Shown in pieces: positions 61,266-64,000 of a stretch of DNA of 64,000 nt. This stretch comes from Prasinococcaceae sp. CCMP 1430 (Eukaryota > Prasinodermophyta > Palmophyllophyceae > Prasinococcales > Prasinococcaceae). Where the stretch lies: contig RQSC01000026.1 of assembly GCA_013416795.1 (NCBI GenBank), positions 398,518 through 462,517 on the forward strand, written 5' to 3'. Positions within the stretch are counted from its first letter, which is position 1, and every line of letters starts with the position of its first letter. The notes beneath the pieces are model-generated. The model saw nothing but the letters and a program-made list of their open reading frames with translations, had not been told where the DNA came from and ran no database searches. A program made the position numbers and the translations under genes.

Positions 61266-62408
61266 CTACTTCTCGGCCAGCTCGTTCTGATTCGACGGCC
61301 CGAGGTACTTGTTGAGTTTGGGGTTGAAGACCTCATAAATGAGCGTCATGGGCTGGCCGTCGTGCCAGAAGATGTAATGGCGTCCCCAGAACGGGCCCCT
61401 GCAGCCGAAGGCCTTTTCAAGCTCCTCGGAATGACCCATGTAGACCGCCAGAATGTTGCGGTAGACCTCAGTGCGCGTGGACGCCAGGTTGTCCCAAATG
61501 GGCTTGTCGCTCTGCTTCATGTACCTGCGATGCGTCGCCGCGGTTGGCGCGGCAGATGGGCAGGACAGCGGCGCATGTCAGCGACTCGCGGCGGCCGTAG
61601 CAGCTGCAACAGTGACGAGCGGTCTCGCGGCGTGAGGGCTGCGTGGGCACACCAACACCGCGCTCGCGAGGCGTACGCACTTGTTCATCGAATCCTCCGA
61701 CCACCACGACGCCGCGTAGGCCATGCGCTCGCCCGTGTCGCTCGTGAGGAACACTGTGGCCGGATCGGACAGGGGTCGCGAACAGTCAGCACTCGCGCAC
61801 TCCGCTCATGACGATATGCGCACGACTGAGCGCCCGAACGCAATCGCATGCTACAGCGCGCGTGCATCGCTCCCTCCCTCCCCTCCCCACCCCACCCGGC
61901 GCAAGCGCGCGAGCGCGCTGCGTTCCCCGGCGCGCGTCCACATGCGTGCGCACAAACACATCGCGCAGTGCTCGCCGCTCACCCTCGCGCTGCACGTGCG
62001 GCCCCGGAATGGTGTTGACGTCGTTCCCGAGCACCTTCAAGTTGACCTGATCATCGCCCACGCAACGCTGCTGCACGAGCTCCACGTGCACGGTTTCCTC
62101 GGTGAGCAGCTTGAGGTGGCGCGTTACGGAGCCGTCGGAGAGCAGCATGACACGCCACGACGGCGTGACGAGCCCCGAGAGCATACCCGCCACAGCATCA
62201 GCTCCGAGGTCCTCCTCTGAGATGGAGAGATTGAGGACGGGATCTACGATGTAATCTTCCACCTCGCACGAGGGTGCGTAGCCGTCACTGAGCGTGACGC
62301 CGTCCGCGACGGCGCCCGCCGGGGCCGCGCGGTTCCTCTCCTCCTCCGCCGACTGCGCCGACGACGGCGCGCCGTTGGCGCTGCTGCTCTGCTCCGCGGC
62401 GGCCGCAG
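61266..62408 (-). CDS. Chorismate lyase-like protein (Ycf21/DUF98), 5' truncated
   Basis: Exons 62408-61983, 61753-61681 and 61524-61266; introns GTGAG...CACAG (phase 1) and GTGCG...GCAG (phase 2). The conserved fold reads MLLSDGSVTRHLKLLTEETV, HVELVQQRC, then across junctions REVFLTSDTGERMAYAASWW and SEDSMNKYMKQSDKPIWDNL, ending FWGRHYIFWHDGQPMTLIYE and VFNP. The LLSDGSxTxxLxxLxGxxV start and RxVxLxxxxGxxLxYAxSWW strand are the hallmarks of the chorismate pyruvate-lyase superfamily. Ycf21 members are plastid-encoded in some algae; here the gene is nuclear. Enzymatic activity is unproven. The n at 62409 removes the N-terminus, probably with any transit peptide. Confidence 0.82.
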
Positions 62409-62409
62409 N
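62409..62409. other. Single-n contig join
   Basis: Two oppositely oriented genes both lose their 5' ends exactly here, so the promoter and first exons of both are absent. Confidence 0.95.
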
Positions 62410-63726
62410 CTGGCAAGCGCTTCGCCCCGCCGCTGGAGTGGGCCATCAACGAGGGCTTCGACCCGACCCAGTTCAATTCGTCGCAGCTCCTCTCGAGCGG
62501 CACCGTCACCATCCAACTCATGTGGTACGACAAGGCGGTGTGGATGCCGGTGTTTGCCACGGAGGACGCCACATCCGGCGCAGATCCGCCGGTGGCTGCC
62601 AGTCGGGGGCGAGTTCGCATTCGCACGCCCGTCCCTAGGCTGCTGCCTGCGGACGGCGCGTACCGGTGGAGAATTACGTTCGCCATCCCCGAGAACCAGG
62701 CTGGCAGGGCGTCCGAGTTCCCCCTATTCGCATATACCGATCCTCTCGAGGTGAGCAACATGCACGCTCGTCCTGTTCTGTCAGGCGGCGGGAATCGGTT
62801 GAGAGCGCGCACTAGTACTAGTCTATCGCTTCGTGACCGGAGGCGCTGACGCCTCGCATTGCATCCGCGCACCGCCGCACCCAAATGCGCAGCTGGTTAA
62901 CCCCGGCGACCGTGCCATGCGCGTGGTGACGCCCCCTGATCGCGCCTGGCGCCTCGGCGAGGCGGTGCCCTCCAAGATTGAGTGGTTTCTTCCAGAGGCT
63001 GGCCTCACCCTCGGCGCGGCTCCAGCGGTGACGGTCGAGCTCTACCGCGTGGACAACCTGCAGCACGCAGCGCACACGCTTGCGTGCTATGCGCCGACGG
63101 GCGAGCGGCGCGGCTCGCTGGTCCCTTTCGACTACCGGCGCGGCGAGCCCTACCTCGGCCAGCCCGGTGGGCCGTGGCTCCCCTCGCCGCCCGACCTCGC
63201 ACAGTCAGGCTCGGGGCGCTCACAGGGCGCAACGCGCTTCCAGATGCGTGTCGCACTCACGCGCTCGTCCACCGCGAGCGCGGCGGCGGCCGGCGACCCC
63301 CCCCTCGAGGCAAATGCCGGCAACTATTCGCTCTTCGGGGTGAGCGCCCCATTCGAGGTGCGGCACGCGCGCGCGAACACCGCCTCGCCGCACCTGCAAT
63401 CGACGTGCGCAGACTCCGTCTCGGGCCCAGGCTACGGCACGTACTGCAACGCCGTGTTCCGCGAAAGTGACGCCCCACTGTGTGGCGCGAAGCACTTTTC
63501 TTGGCTTGGCGGCTGCTCGTGCGACGCGTCGCCGTCCGGCTGCGATTGCCGGCGCGAGAGCGGCACGACGTGTGTGCGCTGCCTTCGAGCGGCTACCAAG
63601 GACGGACAGCCGTGCTGTCCGGACGTCGCACAGACGTGCTTGAACGAGGCCAAGGTCGTCGCCCCGGGCGACCTCGCTGGCTGCCCCGATGATGCTGATG
63701 CTGGAGGTGGTCAGGGCGGGGCGTGA
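62410..63726 (+). CDS. Secreted or cell-surface protein with KRE9/KNH-like domains and Cys-rich tail, 5' truncated
   Basis: Exons from the n at 62409 to 62750 and 62893-63726 (142-bp intron, GTGAG...CGCAG, phase 0), about 390 residues. Exon 1 has the beta-sandwich pattern VTIQLMWYDKAVWMPVFATE with LLPADGAYRWRITFAIPE. Splicing gives LE-LVNPGDRAMRVVTPP and RLGEAVPSKIEWFLPEAG, starting a second similar unit (VTVELYRVDNL ... FQMRVALTRSS ... NYSLFGVSAPFEV). These resemble the Ig-like KRE9/KNH1 N-terminal domain of fungal and algal surface proteins. The last 110 residues contain about 16 Cys (GGCSCDASPSGCDCRRESG, TTCVRCLRA, QPCCPDVAQTC). No glycosidase motif seen. The signal peptide would be in the lost 5' part. 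Confidence 0.6.
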
Positions 63727-64000
63727 TGGGGTTTGCCCTTCGATACGGGCGGGAAAGCGGGGGCGGCGGCGCGGGGGTGTTGGCGCCTGCGGCGCGCGCA
63801 CGCGCGCGTTCGGCTCGGTGCGGTTCGGTTCGGGTTGCGTGTGTGTGTGCGACTCGAATATGGATAAAAAGCGCGCGGGCGAGGAACGCGCGCGTGCCGC
63901 GCGCGCGCGCGCGCTGGCGCGCGCGCGGCGAAGACCGCGCGCGCGCGCTCTTTTTTCTTGCGTGTGCTGTGCGGGCGGGCCGCGAGCGCGCCGCGGGCCG
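63727..64000. other. 3' flank with GC-dinucleotide simple sequence
   Basis: After the last stop the sequence becomes (CG)n, notably at 63889-63950, with a short AT-richer patch (GAATATGGATAAAAAGCG near 63856) that could belong to a promoter or poly(A) region. No gene recognised. Confidence 0.6.

Overview
The window is nuclear DNA of a GC-rich, gene-dense microbial eukaryote. It has spliceosomal introns (GT-AG, mostly about 130-380 bp, under one per gene), eukaryote-only complexes and very short intergenic spaces. A chlorophyll(ide) b reductase-like SDR, a Ycf21/DUF98 chorismate lyase-like gene and an ABC1 kinase suggest a photosynthetic lineage. A DNAJB13-like J-protein, a kinesin and a probable ciliary protein suggest a flagellated cell. 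A compact alga (prasinophyte-type green alga or haptophyte) fits best, but I cannot settle the taxon from sequence alone. The sequence is a draft scaffold: one 201-base N gap (38679-38879) and five single-n joins (4293, 30369, 34476, 51198, 62409), four of which cut through genes.

Layout, left to right. 1-4.1 kb: protein kinase (-, runs off the left edge), coiled-coil protein (+), nuclear-type basic protein (-). 4.3-8 kb: phytochelatin synthase catalytic domain and an aldo/keto reductase in tight tandem (+), then a coiled-coil protein (-). 8.4-13.8 kb: divergent kinesin and a PAN/cyclophilin-like type II membrane protein (+), EXPERA/TMEM97-like protein (-). 13.9-24.5 kb: DNA2 nuclease-helicase (-), GON4L-like Myb/SANT protein (+), INSIG-like ER protein (-). 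25-30 kb: hypothetical protein, amino-acid transporter, NDUFA8. 30.4-35 kb: AP-4 sigma, Pelota, uL14, and a fragment of an iron-sulfur D-lactate dehydrogenase-type oxidoreductase. 35.7-42.2 kb: J-protein, NOL-like SDR, tubulin cofactor A, probable ciliary protein. 43.4-50 kb: NUF2, a NUDT6-type Nudix hydrolase, ABC1/ADCK kinase. 50.4-64 kb: eIF5B fragment, unknown membrane protein, SERRATE/ARS2, MED7, VPS16, HRD1, DUF98 lyase-like protein, and a secreted Cys-rich protein with KRE9/KNH-like domains.

Most genes are housekeeping and act in different compartments: RNA and protein quality control (Pelota, ARS2, HRD1), trafficking (AP-4, VPS16), chromosome biology (DNA2, NUF2) and transcription (MED7, GON4L). 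No mobile element, CRISPR array, rRNA or tRNA gene was recognised, and I see no operon-like system. The most unusual features are the almost regular alternation of gene strands, the preference for GTGCG 5' splice sites, a kinase with DFH in place of DFG, a kinesin motor without a recognisable switch I, and the contig joins that place truncated genes side by side.
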